Part shown: in pieces, positions 25,016-32,585 of the stretch
Layout of the letters: the number at the start of each line of letters is the position of its first letter
Numbering within the stretch: the stretch's first letter is position 1
Source of the DNA: Phycisphaerales bacterium UBA854
GTDB taxonomy: Bacteria > Planctomycetota > Phycisphaerae > Phycisphaerales > SM1A02
DNA length: 64,000 nt
Reading direction: 5' to 3'
Assembly (NCBI GenBank): GCA_002295885.1
Contig: DBGM01000040.1
Span: 7,963-71,962, forward strand
Made by a program: the position numbers and the translations under genes
The notes under the pieces: model-generated
Database searches by the model: none
The model's input: only the letters and a program-made list of their open reading frames with translations
Told to the model about the DNA's origin: nothing

Positions 25016-27049
25016 TCAGGCGAGGGAGGGGACGCGGCGTCGCGGCTTGCTCTGCTCCTCGGCTTCGGCCCGCTGTCTCGCCTGTTCCTGCTCCGAATAG
25101 TCCTCGCCGAAGCGGACCAGCCGCAGGCTGTTCGCGATGACGATGACGTAGCCCAGGGCGTAGTAGAACGGGGCCACCCAGAGGGTGAGGATCGTTCCGG
25201 TCGCGGCCAGAGCGAGGCCTACCACGGCGAGAATCAGCGACATGGAGATGTTCTGGCTGATCACACGACGGGTGCGTCGGGCCAGTTGGAGCAGGAAGGG
25301 AACGTGGCGAAGATCGTCATTCATCAACGCCACTCCGGCGGAGTTGGTGGCGATGTCCGAGCCGGAAAGGCCCATGGCGACGCCGACGTCCGCGGTGGCG
25401 AGGATCGGACCGTCGTTGATGCCGTCGCCGACCACGAGGGTCCGGTGCCCCTTCTTGATGAGGTACTTGAGCTCCTCGTGCTTCTCCTCCGGAAGGCACT
25501 CGGCCTCGATGGAATCGACGCCCACGGCCTGACCGACGCGCTTCGCGACGGAGAGCCGATCGCCGGTGAAGATGCAGATGCGGCGGCAGCCGATCTCCCG
25601 CATCTCCTCGACGGCGGTGATGGCGTTGCGACGCAGCTTGTCCTCGAGTCCCACGGCACCCAGGTAGTCGGTGTCGCGCATGACGTGCACGCCCGACATG
25701 CCGGTGATCTTCTCCTCGACCTCGGCCACCTGCGACTCGATGGACGGATTCAGCTCACGCAGCCAGCCGCTTCGGCCCACGTGAATCGTGCCGGCGGGGG
25801 TGCGGGCGATGACGCCGCGCCCGTGCAGTTCCTCGTAGGACTCGATCGAACTGGGTTCGATCCGCGCCTTGATTGCGGTTTCCATGATGGAGCGCGCCAG
25901 CGGGTGGTTCGAGGACTGTTCACCGTCGGCCGCCGCCTGCAGCAGATCCGCGCCGCCGCTGGGCTCGACCGGTGCGAGCCGGCTGACTTCGAAGCGGCCG
26001 GTGGTCAGCGTGCCGGTCTTGTCCATGATGACGGTGTCGATGTCCGCGGCCGCCTCGAGGGTCCGGGTCTGCTTGATCATGATGCCCAGCCGGGCGGAGG
26101 CCGCGAAGGCGGCCACCATGGCCGTGGGATGCGAGATCAGGAGTCCGCCCGGACAGGTGACCACCAGCACGGTGATCGCCCGGATGGCGGCCTGGTCCTG
26201 GATCGCCTCGTCGGTGCTCCGGGTGGTGAAGAACCACACCAGAGCCGCGACCATCAGCACGACCCAGAAGTAGTACGACGCGAGCTGTTCGATGAACTCC
26301 TGTCGCTGGGTCTTGGACGACTCGGCTTCGCGGATCAGCGATTCGACCTTGCCGATCGTCGTTTCGCCGGCGACGGCGGTGACTTCGATGTCGACCTGGC
26401 CGGTCAGGTTGGCGGTACCTGCGTAGACCTCGCTGCCTGGCGAAACCTCGATGGGCACCGCTTCGCCGGTCAGCGACGCCTGGTTGATGTCGCTCTGTCC
26501 GGCGATGACACGTCCGTCGACGGGCAGGTTCTCACCCGGGCGGACCCGCACGGTGCAGCCGATGGTCAGTTGGGAGAGATGCACCTCACGCTCTGTGCCG
26601 TCGGCGTCGAGGAGGCGTGCGATGTCGGGGGTCAGATCGATCAGTTCACGAATCGCCCGCTGGGCACCCCAGGCGGTGCGGCTGAGAATCAGATTGGCCA
26701 TCCATAGGAAGAGGGCCAGGAAGCCGGCGGCCAGATACATCTCCGAGGACATCGCGGCCAGCACGGCCAGAGAGGCCAGCGAGTCGCTGGAAGGACGTCC
26801 GCGGCTGATCTCACCCCACGCACCGATGAGCAGGGGAATGACCAGAATGATCGAGCCGATGGCGGCGGGAAACTGCGAGACCAGTTGATTGGATCCCAGC
26901 ATGCTTCCGATCCACGATGCGGCGAGAAAGACACCGCCGCTCATGGCGATCAGCAGGCGGCGTTCGAGCCCGGCAGCATTGGTGCCGAGATCGTCGCTGA
27001 GGGTTTCGGGTTCGATCGAGGGGGCTTCGAGGCTGGATGTCTCGGACAT
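25016..27049 (-). CDS. P1B-type metal-transporting ATPase with CPG motif
   Basis: A 677-residue heavy-metal-type P-ATPase. The actuator TGE (194-196), phosphorylation site DKTGTLT (D343), nucleotide-domain HP motif (SSNHPLARS) and GDGINDGP are intact. Membrane helices occur near 33-52, 60-80, 88-120, 258-276, 286-310 and two at the C-terminus with the usual VIANSLRL. No N-terminal HMA domain. The transmembrane metal motif reads CPGG (C299-P300-G301) where Cu/Zn pumps have CPC and Co-type pumps have SPC, so specificity cannot be assigned. GGAG precedes the ATG at six bases. The frame is open upstream but not coding-like. Confidence 0.85.
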   Translation of the reverse strand: MSETSSLEAPSIEPETLSDDLGTNAAGLERRLLIAMSGGVFLAASWIGSMLGSNQLVSQFPAAIGSIILVIPLLIGAWGEISRGRPSSDSLASLAVLAAMSSEMYLAAGFLALFLWMANLILSRTAWGAQRAIRELIDLTPDIARLLDADGTEREVHLSQLTIGCTVRVRPGENLPVDGRVIAGQSDINQASLTGEAVPIEVSPGSEVYAGTANLTGQVDIEVTAVAGETTIGKVESLIREAESSKTQRQEFIEQLASYYFWVVLMVAALVWFFTTRSTDEAIQDQAAIRAITVLVVTCPGGLLISHPTAMVAAFAASARLGIMIKQTRTLEAAADIDTVIMDKTGTLTTGRFEVSRLAPVEPSGGADLLQAAADGEQSSNHPLARSIMETAIKARIEPSSIESYEELHGRGVIARTPAGTIHVGRSGWLRELNPSIESQVAEVEEKITGMSGVHVMRDTDYLGAVGLEDKLRRNAITAVEEMREIGCRRICIFTGDRLSVAKRVGQAVGVDSIEAECLPEEKHEELKYLIKKGHRTLVVGDGINDGPILATADVGVAMGLSGSDIATNSAGVALMNDDLRHVPFLLQLARRTRRVISQNISMSLILAVVGLALAATGTILTLWVAPFYYALGYVIVIANSLRLVRFGEDYSEQEQARQRAEAEEQSKPRRRVPSLA

Positions 27050-27094
27050 GGGGGACTCCGGGTGACCAGGAACTGCATGCCGGCAAAGTGACGC

Positions 27095-27100
27095 AGTATA
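27095..27100 (-). promoter_or_regulatory. Putative -10 of the P-type ATPase gene
   Basis: TATACT on the minus strand, in the context GGGCTATACTG, about 45 bp before the ATG at 27049. It matches the putA -10 context (GGCTATACTG). No -35 match is seen at standard spacing. Confidence 0.4.
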
Positions 27101-27211
27101 GCCCCGCACAGGGGGTGCAGGGTTCCGTACGTGTTTCGGGCCTCGCGGGTTCGTCCGGGTGGATTGCAGTCCGCGGTGGGATCGGCTCCAATGCGGTCGC
27201 AGGAGCCCCAC

Positions 27212-28270
27212 ATGCCACAGTCCGCCGAATCCCACGTCGCAATCATCGGAACCGGCCAAATGGGCCTCGTGATGGCCGATGCCATTGCCTCCAGAGGCAT
27301 TTCGGTGTCCATGTGGGGCCCCCGGAAGGAGATCGTCGAACGGCTGGACCGGGATCGGGCCCTTCCCGAGCGGCTGGCGGATTTCCGCTTGCCGGATGCC
27401 GTTCGCGCCACCGCGGATCCCGCACGGGCCCTGGCCGGTGCCACCGTGGCGGTCAACGCGATTCCAACCCAGTTCATCCGTCCGGTCTGGACGGAACTGC
27501 TGCCGCACGGTCCCTGCGGACTGCCGCTGGTCAGCACCGCAAAGGGAATCGAACGCGGCACGCTGCTGCGGCCGACGCAGGTGCTGGACGAACTGGCACG
27601 CTCGATCACCGGAACCGCGTCCGAGCTTGCGGTGCTGTCCGGGCCGACGATCGCCACCGAACTCGCCGCGCGGCTGCCTGCGGCCCTGATCGCCGCGTCG
27701 GACAATGCGGGGCTGGCGAGAACGGTGCAGGATCTGCTCAATGTCCCGTGGATCCGCACCTACACGCTGGACGATCCCGTCGGAGTCGAGATCGCCGGAG
27801 CAACCAAGAACGTGATCGCGCTCGCCGCGGGCATGCTGGACGGACTGGAGGTCGGCGACAACGCCAAATCAATGCTGCTGTCCCGGGGACTCGCGGAGAT
27901 CTCCCGGCTCGGTGAATCGCTCGGCGCACGCCTGGAGACGTTCTTCGGGATTGCGGGGGTGGGGGATCTGGCGACGACCTGCTTCAGTCCGTTCGGACGC
28001 AACCGGACCTGCGGCGAGGCCATCGGACGGGGGGAATCGCTGGAGGACTACATGGATCGGACCGATTCGGTGGTCGAAGGCGTGGCAAGCACCCGAGCGG
28101 TCTCGTCGCTGGCCGAGCGCGAGGGGGTCGACATGCCCATCACCAGGGCGGTGGGGGCGATCCTGTTCGGAGGCATGTCGCCGCGCGACGCCATCGACCG
28201 TCTGATGGATCGGCAGTTGAAGTCCGAGGAGCTCGGCGAGCACGCTCCGGACGATCCTACTCCTCGTTGA
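27212..28270 (+). CDS. gpsA: Glycerol-3-phosphate dehydrogenase [NAD(P)+]
   Basis: Reduces dihydroxyacetone phosphate to sn-glycerol 3-phosphate for phospholipid synthesis. The 352-residue protein has the Rossmann motif IIGTGQMG at the N-terminus, STAKGIE, the catalytic-lysine region EIAGATKNVIALAAG and the C-terminal VGDLATTCFSPFGRNR segment. AGGAG is six bases before the ATG at 27212. Its last 14 bp overlap the convergent ptsH gene. It supplies the substrate for acyltransferases upstream of plsC, which is encoded elsewhere in the window. Confidence 0.94.
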   Translation: MPQSAESHVAIIGTGQMGLVMADAIASRGISVSMWGPRKEIVERLDRDRALPERLADFRLPDAVRATADPARALAGATVAVNAIPTQFIRPVWTELLPHGPCGLPLVSTAKGIERGTLLRPTQVLDELARSITGTASELAVLSGPTIATELAARLPAALIAASDNAGLARTVQDLLNVPWIRTYTLDDPVGVEIAGATKNVIALAAGMLDGLEVGDNAKSMLLSRGLAEISRLGESLGARLETFFGIAGVGDLATTCFSPFGRNRTCGEAIGRGESLEDYMDRTDSVVEGVASTRAVSSLAEREGVDMPITRAVGAILFGGMSPRDAIDRLMDRQLKSEELGEHAPDDPTPR

Positions 28271-28532
28271 ATCCGCTGCGGATGAGATCGACCAGCCGCT
28301 CGACCGACGAATCGGCGTCGGATCCCGCGGCCTTGATCTCCAGTTCGGTCCCTTCCGTCGCCGCCAGCATCATCAACTGCATGATCGACTTGGCGTCGAC
28401 CGGATTGGACTGGTCGGTTCGTCGAATCGTGATGTCCGCATCGAACTCCTGTGCCGTCTCGGCCAGGATCATCGCGGGGCGCGCGTGCATCCCGAGACGA
28501 TTGACGATCCTGACGGTGGCGGTGGAGGGCAT
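28257..28532 (-). CDS. ptsH: Phosphocarrier protein HPr
   Basis: A 91-residue HPr: the phosphorylatable histidine lies in NRLGMHARPA (about residue 15) and the regulatory serine in DAKSIMQLMMLAA (Ser about 46), so both His- and Ser-phosphorylation are possible. AGGA is eight bases before the ATG. It is the last gene of a DUF502-hpf-ptsN-ptsH run. No enzyme I or membrane EIIBC is in the window, so this HPr probably serves a regulatory PTS-Ntr-like phosphorelay rather than sugar uptake; that is inference from context. Confidence 0.92.
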   Translation of the reverse strand: MPSTATVRIVNRLGMHARPAMILAETAQEFDADITIRRTDQSNPVDAKSIMQLMMLAATEGTELEIKAAGSDADSSVERLVDLIRSGFNEE

Positions 28533-28575
28533 AGCTGGGTTCCTGGACCCGACGAGGCGAGCGTGACGCGGGCGT

Positions 28576-29052
28576 TCAGGCGTCGAGCTGGCTGGAATCG
28601 GCCTCGCCGAGCAGGACAAGGACGTCCTTCGGTGCGTCGGCCTGAAGCATGAAGCGACGGAACGTCTCCTGACTCAGGTTGCCGAAGATCGACTCCATCG
28701 CCTCGAGGTGCTCGTTGGGGCTGTCCTCCGGACTCAGCAGCAGGAAGATGGTGTGGACCGGCTGGCCGTCGAGGGCGTTGAACTCCAGGCCATCCTTCGA
28801 GACTCCGATGGCAACGGCCATCTGCCCGATCGCCTCGTGCTTGATGTGTGGCACGGCGACGCCGTGTCCGAAACCGGTCGAGCCCCGCTTCTCACGCTTT
28901 ATGATCGCCTTGTAGAACTCGTCCTGATGCTCGCTGGCGACCGTGCCGGATGCGACCAGAAGGCCGAGCAATTCCTGCAGGGCCTCCTCCCGGCTCGAAG
29001 CGGCGAGGTCTGTGTTGATGGCCTTCTTGACGACGATGTCGAGCAGATTCAT
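28576..29052 (-). CDS. ptsN: PTS EIIA protein, nitrogen/fructose type
   Basis: A 158-residue EIIA of the mannitol/fructose/Ntr superfamily, with the phospho-accepting His69 in GVAVPHIKHEA and the usual LLLSPEDSPNEHLEAM segment. EIIA-Ntr proteins are regulators fed by phosphotransferase proteins and control potassium transport, stress and nitrogen responses in Proteobacteria. It lies between hpf and ptsH, the order also seen near rpoN in Proteobacteria. A CPA2 antiporter is encoded at 2197 but far away. An 11-bp gap separates it from hpf. Confidence 0.88.
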   Translation of the reverse strand: MNLLDIVVKKAINTDLAASSREEALQELLGLLVASGTVASEHQDEFYKAIIKREKRGSTGFGHGVAVPHIKHEAIGQMAVAIGVSKDGLEFNALDGQPVHTIFLLLSPEDSPNEHLEAMESIFGNLSQETFRRFMLQADAPKDVLVLLGEADSSQLDA

Positions 29053-29063
29053 GGTTTCTTCTT

Positions 29064-29372
29064 TCAGCTGCCTGTGTTGTGTTTACGGTCTCGAAGCCTG
29101 CTCTTGTGGTCCGACAGCTGTCGGACCGCGCGATCCATGCACTGGTCGATGCAGGCGTACATGTCCTGGGAGTCTGAGTGGGCGACGATCGGGTCGCCGT
29201 GCTCGATCTTCGATATCACTTCGATCTCGAAGTCGTGGTGTGTCTTGTCGATGATGATTTCGATCCCCTCGATGCGGTCGAAGTAGCGGGGAAGACGTTC
29301 CGCCTTCTTCATCACGTATTCCTCGATCGCGGGAGTCAGTTCCACATGTCGGGCAATGATGTTGATCTGCAT
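29064..29372 (-). CDS. hpf: Ribosome hibernation promoting factor (HPF/RaiA family), short form
   Basis: A 102-residue protein of the HPF/YfiA family: N-terminal MQINIIARHVELTPAIEEYV, central IEIIIDKTHHDFEIEVIS and a C-terminal segment YACIDQCMDRAVRQL. It binds the small subunit decoding region and inactivates or dimerises ribosomes in stationary phase. It lacks the extra C-terminal domain of long HPF, so it is a short form. The frame remains open for hundreds of bases upstream, but only the stretch from 29372 matches the family. It follows DUF502 by eight bases and precedes ptsN. Confidence 0.88.
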   Translation of the reverse strand: MQINIIARHVELTPAIEEYVMKKAERLPRYFDRIEGIEIIIDKTHHDFEIEVISKIEHGDPIVAHSDSQDMYACIDQCMDRAVRQLSDHKSRLRDRKHNTGS

Positions 29373-29380
29373 CGGTCCGT

Positions 29381-30247
29381 TCACTCCTTCTCCGCGGTCG
29401 GGGAGGTCGCATCTCGATCGGGACTCGTACCGTCCACGCCCGTCAGCAGCTGTCCAGGGGGCTGGAGCACGCCGCCGCTGACCGCGAATCCGATCGCCTC
29501 CTCGACACTGATCGGCAGTTCGATGATGTCTTCCTTGGGAATCGTCACCGTGTAGCCGGTGAATGGGGTCGGTGAGCTGGGAATGAAGACCGTGACGGAG
29601 TTGGCCGATCGGGTCGAGATCGTCTTCATGGAGTGCCCGGTCTGGAACCCCACGGACCAGATGCCGCGACGGGGGTACTCCGCGGCCACCACGCGGTTGA
29701 ACTTGAGCGGCTGGTTCTGGCTGAACAGGAAGTCCACGATCTGCTTGACGTACCCGTAGATCTTCTCGACCACAGGGATCGAACTGATCAGCCGTTCCAG
29801 GTACCGGTACAGCAGCCGGCCGACGAATCCACCCACCAGACGGCCCGCGATGTAGACCGCGATGATGGCCACGATCAGACCGATGGTCTGGATGTACCAG
29901 TGATCGCTCCACCAGGAGGCGATGACCTCGGTCCGATACTCGGCCAGCAGGGTCGGATCGAGGTCGGTGGCGTCCCGGGCGATGCCGGCGGCCGCCCGCA
30001 GGTCCTCGAGTCTCGTCGGATCGGGAACCGCGCCGGAGAACTTCGCGAGTCCGGGCCAGACCACCATCAGCTGACCGATGCAGTACTGGATGCCCTGGTT
30101 GATGGGCTGGGCCACCGCCTGGCTGATCCACTGGTAGGCCTTCACGAGGATCCACAGCGTCAGTGCCGACGGCAGGACCACCGCGAGTCCGCGGAGGAAG
30201 AACCGCTTGAAGTGTCCCTTAATGGTCTTTTTACGATCCGTGGCCAT
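29381..30247 (-). CDS. DUF502 family membrane protein
   Basis: A 288-residue protein of the DUF502 family. It has an N-terminal basic stretch, a membrane helix (about 17-38), a second hydrophobic region (about 112-135) and the conserved cytoplasmic part with IPVVEKIYGYVKQIVDFL and VTVFIPSSPTPFTGYTV. The family is widespread and of unknown function. Residues about 55-110 form an insert longer than in compact members. The gene heads the hpf-ptsN-ptsH run. TATCAT at 30283-30288 on the minus strand could be its -10, giving a leader of about 28 nt. Confidence 0.85.
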   Translation of the reverse strand: MATDRKKTIKGHFKRFFLRGLAVVLPSALTLWILVKAYQWISQAVAQPINQGIQYCIGQLMVVWPGLAKFSGAVPDPTRLEDLRAAAGIARDATDLDPTLLAEYRTEVIASWWSDHWYIQTIGLIVAIIAVYIAGRLVGGFVGRLLYRYLERLISSIPVVEKIYGYVKQIVDFLFSQNQPLKFNRVVAAEYPRRGIWSVGFQTGHSMKTISTRSANSVTVFIPSSPTPFTGYTVTIPKEDIIELPISVEEAIGFAVSGGVLQPPGQLLTGVDGTSPDRDATSPTAEKE

Positions 30248-30282
30248 GTGGTGTCCGGAGGCTGAGGTTCGATTGCAGGATC

Positions 30283-30288
30283 ATGATA
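30283..30288 (-). promoter_or_regulatory. Putative -10 of the DUF502-hpf-ptsN-ptsH operon
   Basis: TATCAT on the minus strand in the context GGCTATCATG, about 36 bp before the DUF502 ATG at 30247; GGA lies close to that ATG. The GGCTAT context resembles the putA and P-ATPase elements. No -35 consensus is evident. Confidence 0.35.
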
Positions 30289-30292
30289 GCCG

Positions 30293-30907
30293 TCAGGCCA
30301 GGGGCTCGTGCCCCGGAGGGGCGACGTGGACCCGGTCCGCGTCCAGCCGTAGACGTCCTTCCGCGAAGAGGGTGATGGCTTCGGGGTATACGTCGCATTC
30401 GATCGTGAACACGCGGGCGGCGAGGGATTCCACCGTGTCACCGGGCTCCACCATGCACGCGCGTTGGATGATCACCGGGCCATGATCGTATTCCTCGTCC
30501 ACGAAGTGGACCGTGCAGCCGGTGTTGGGGATGCCGGATTCGAGGACGGCGGCGTGCACCCGGTCTCCGTACATCCCGCGTCCTCCGAAGGCGGGAAGCA
30601 GCGAGGGGTGGATGTTCATGACCCGTCCCTCCATCCACGGCTCGAGGCGCAGGTGTCGCAGCCAGCCGCAGAGGCAGACCAGATCGTGGCGATCGGGGTC
30701 CAGCAGGGAGGAGACGTCCCCGTCCTCCGCGATGTGGACCTTGAATCCGCGGGCCCGGGCCCGCTCGACGCCCGCGGCGTCCGCCCGCGAACTGACGACG
30801 GTGTCGATCCGCGCGTTCAGCCTGGCGTCGTCGATCCGATCGACGAGGTTCATCAATGTCCGTCCGCCACCGCTGAGCAGGGCTGCGATGCGAAGGGGGG
30901 CGGTCAC
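30293..30907 (-). CDS. purN: Phosphoribosylglycinamide formyltransferase
   Basis: Transfers a formyl group from 10-formyl-THF to GAR in purine synthesis. The 204-residue protein shows the substrate loop LLSGGGRTLMNL, the catalytic NIHPSLLPAF segment (Asn and His) and the catalytic Asp in VDEEYDHGPVI. The start is GTG at 30907, forming a GTGA overlap with the thioesterase stop; no other start codon fits. It is the second gene of a two-gene unit. Upstream sequence in the same frame is not coding-like. Confidence 0.92.
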   Translation of the reverse strand: MTAPLRIAALLSGGGRTLMNLVDRIDDARLNARIDTVVSSRADAAGVERARARGFKVHIAEDGDVSSLLDPDRHDLVCLCGWLRHLRLEPWMEGRVMNIHPSLLPAFGGRGMYGDRVHAAVLESGIPNTGCTVHFVDEEYDHGPVIIQRACMVEPGDTVESLAARVFTIECDVYPEAITLFAEGRLRLDADRVHVAPPGHEPLA

Positions 30908-31317
30908 GTCAACTCCCTGTCGCGGGGATCCAGGGTCGACGGGTCCTTGAACGGCACCGGACGGCCCGACCCGTCGACGCTGACCATCGTGAGACTGCCG
31001 GACGTGACGTGGATGGTGTCGTTGGAGTTGTAGCGATCCGCATAGACATCGACGCCGATGCGGATGGAGCTCGTGCCCGCATGCAGGACCCTGGTGTACA
31101 GCGACACGACATCGCCGGTGAAGACCGGCTTGAGGAACTCGACCTTGTCGAAGGCCACGGTCACCCAGCGATGCAGACCATGCTTGTGGGCCTCGTCGTA
31201 GCCCGCCTGGTCGATCAGGGAAAGGATGACGCCGCCGAAGATGGTGCCGAAGGCATTGGTGTCCTTGGGCATCATGTGGACGCGGAGGGCGAGTTCGCCT
31301 TCGGGTGTTCCAGTCAT
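30904..31317 (-). CDS. Acyl-CoA thioesterase (hotdog fold)
   Basis: A 137-residue hotdog-fold thioesterase of the YciA/acyl-CoA hydrolase type, with PKDTNAFGTIFGGVILSLIDQAG near the N-terminus, then VTVAFDKVEFLKPVFTGDVV. These enzymes hydrolyse acyl-CoA to free acid and CoA in the cytoplasm. The ATG at 31317 starts six residues before the conserved region; GATGAT lies six bases upstream and no Shine-Dalgarno sequence is seen, so it may be leaderless. It is translationally coupled to purN by a GTGA overlap. Confidence 0.87.
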   Translation of the reverse strand: MTGTPEGELALRVHMMPKDTNAFGTIFGGVILSLIDQAGYDEAHKHGLHRWVTVAFDKVEFLKPVFTGDVVSLYTRVLHAGTSSIRIGVDVYADRYNSNDTIHVTSGSLTMVSVDGSGRPVPFKDPSTLDPRDRELT

Positions 31318-31346
31318 GCACCCATCATCGGGCCCCGGAGGCGGGA

Positions 31347-32585
31347 TCACAAGCCGGTGAGCTCGTACATTCCGGATTCGTTGCGTTCGAGCCGGCGTCG
31401 TTCCAGATGCCAGCGGGCCAGCAGGCGGGGGAAGAAGTCCTCCGCGGCGATCGGTGCCGGTCCGTCTCCGGAGTGCGGGGCCACCCAGTTCGGCATGAAC
31501 CGCTGGGCAAGCAGCCTGGCCACGGCCCGTGCTTCGGGTCGATCGTGGAGACAGTCCTCCAGCAGGGGTTGCATCAGCGACGGGTCACCCGAGATCAGGC
31601 GGGTGAGGATGGGGGGGTACCAGAGGCGGTCGGGAGTCCGGTGCATCGCCCGCCATGCAAACTCCCCCGGATCGTCGTCGGTGGTCGGTCGATCCATGGC
31701 ATCAAGGGCCAGTCGCATGGTCAGTCTCGTCGCGGGTTCCCGTTCGATCAGCATGGCTTCCGCAACCGCCGTGCCGTCCTCTCCCCGCAATGCCGCCAGC
31801 AGGGCGGCGGTCCGTCTTCGGTGCGGATCGGCATTGTCCAGTCGGACCCGAATGCGTTCCGGGCCGATGTCACGCCGTTCTGGCGCATCCGGGCTCAGTA
31901 CGGCGTCGACCAGTCGGTCGTCGGAATCGATGTCGTCGCCGGCCGTTCGGTCGGGCGGCGTCGCCTTCCCTCGCAGCGGACGGGGGCCATCGGTGAGCCA
32001 CGCACGGTAGGGCTCCGCCCACGCCGTCCGATGCGGGGGAAGTCGATCGAGGACCAGTTCGAGTCGGGGGGTCATCCCCGCCCAGGCGGCGAGCGATGTG
32101 AAGACTGCATCTGCGGTGGTCGGATCACCGTGTCCGAGGATGGATACGGTGGGATCGATCACGTGGAGCGGGTCCGCGTCCAGCGGGGCCGCTTCCAACG
32201 TCCGCACCACGTCTTCGTGATCCAGGACGTGCCCGCGACGGTTCAGCAGTCGAAGGTGGCGTGCGACGAGCCGGGGCGGTTGGGTCTCCCAACCCCAGCA
32301 TCCGATCCGCTGCAACTGATCAGCGCCGTGAAGCAGCGCCTCGTCGGGCGCATCGTGCAGCACCCCGTTGAGCGTCTCCAGCGACGTCGCCGCCCGGGGG
32401 ACGATTCCGTCCTCGGCGGTGTTCCACCATGTCCATGCAGCGGACCGGCGTTCGGCGTCGCGTGAAGCGACCGCGTCGATTCGGGCCGAGTCCCTCCAGG
32501 ACGGGATGAGCCACACGCCGAGCACGATGCCCAGCAGCAGTGCGCCACCACCCGTGATCAGCCACGATGATCTCACGGCTCTCAT
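31347..32585 (-). CDS. Membrane-anchored protein of unknown function, paired with DUF4159 gene
   Basis: I do not recognise this 412-residue protein. It has one N-terminal membrane helix (about 9-27, LITGGGALLLGIVLGVWLI), then a helix-rich region with many Arg and Asp residues and repeated short helical units (for example RLVARHLRLL and LTMRLALDAM) that could be alpha-solenoid. Its ATG overlaps the stop of the DUF4159 gene (ATGA), so the two are coupled and probably act together at the envelope. It ends convergent and 29 bp from the thioesterase start region. Confidence 0.6.
   Translation of the reverse strand: MRAVRSSWLITGGGALLLGIVLGVWLIPSWRDSARIDAVASRDAERRSAAWTWWNTAEDGIVPRAATSLETLNGVLHDAPDEALLHGADQLQRIGCWGWETQPPRLVARHLRLLNRRGHVLDHEDVVRTLEAAPLDADPLHVIDPTVSILGHGDPTTADAVFTSLAAWAGMTPRLELVLDRLPPHRTAWAEPYRAWLTDGPRPLRGKATPPDRTAGDDIDSDDRLVDAVLSPDAPERRDIGPERIRVRLDNADPHRRRTAALLAALRGEDGTAVAEAMLIEREPATRLTMRLALDAMDRPTTDDDPGEFAWRAMHRTPDRLWYPPILTRLISGDPSLMQPLLEDCLHDRPEARAVARLLAQRFMPNWVAPHSGDGPAPIAAEDFFPRLLARWHLERRRLERNESGMYELTGL

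Noticed and set aside
29373..30155. N-terminal extension of hpf through the DUF502 gene
   Set aside because: The extended translation is antiphase to DUF502 and has no coding character; the HPF family match begins at the ATG near 29372.
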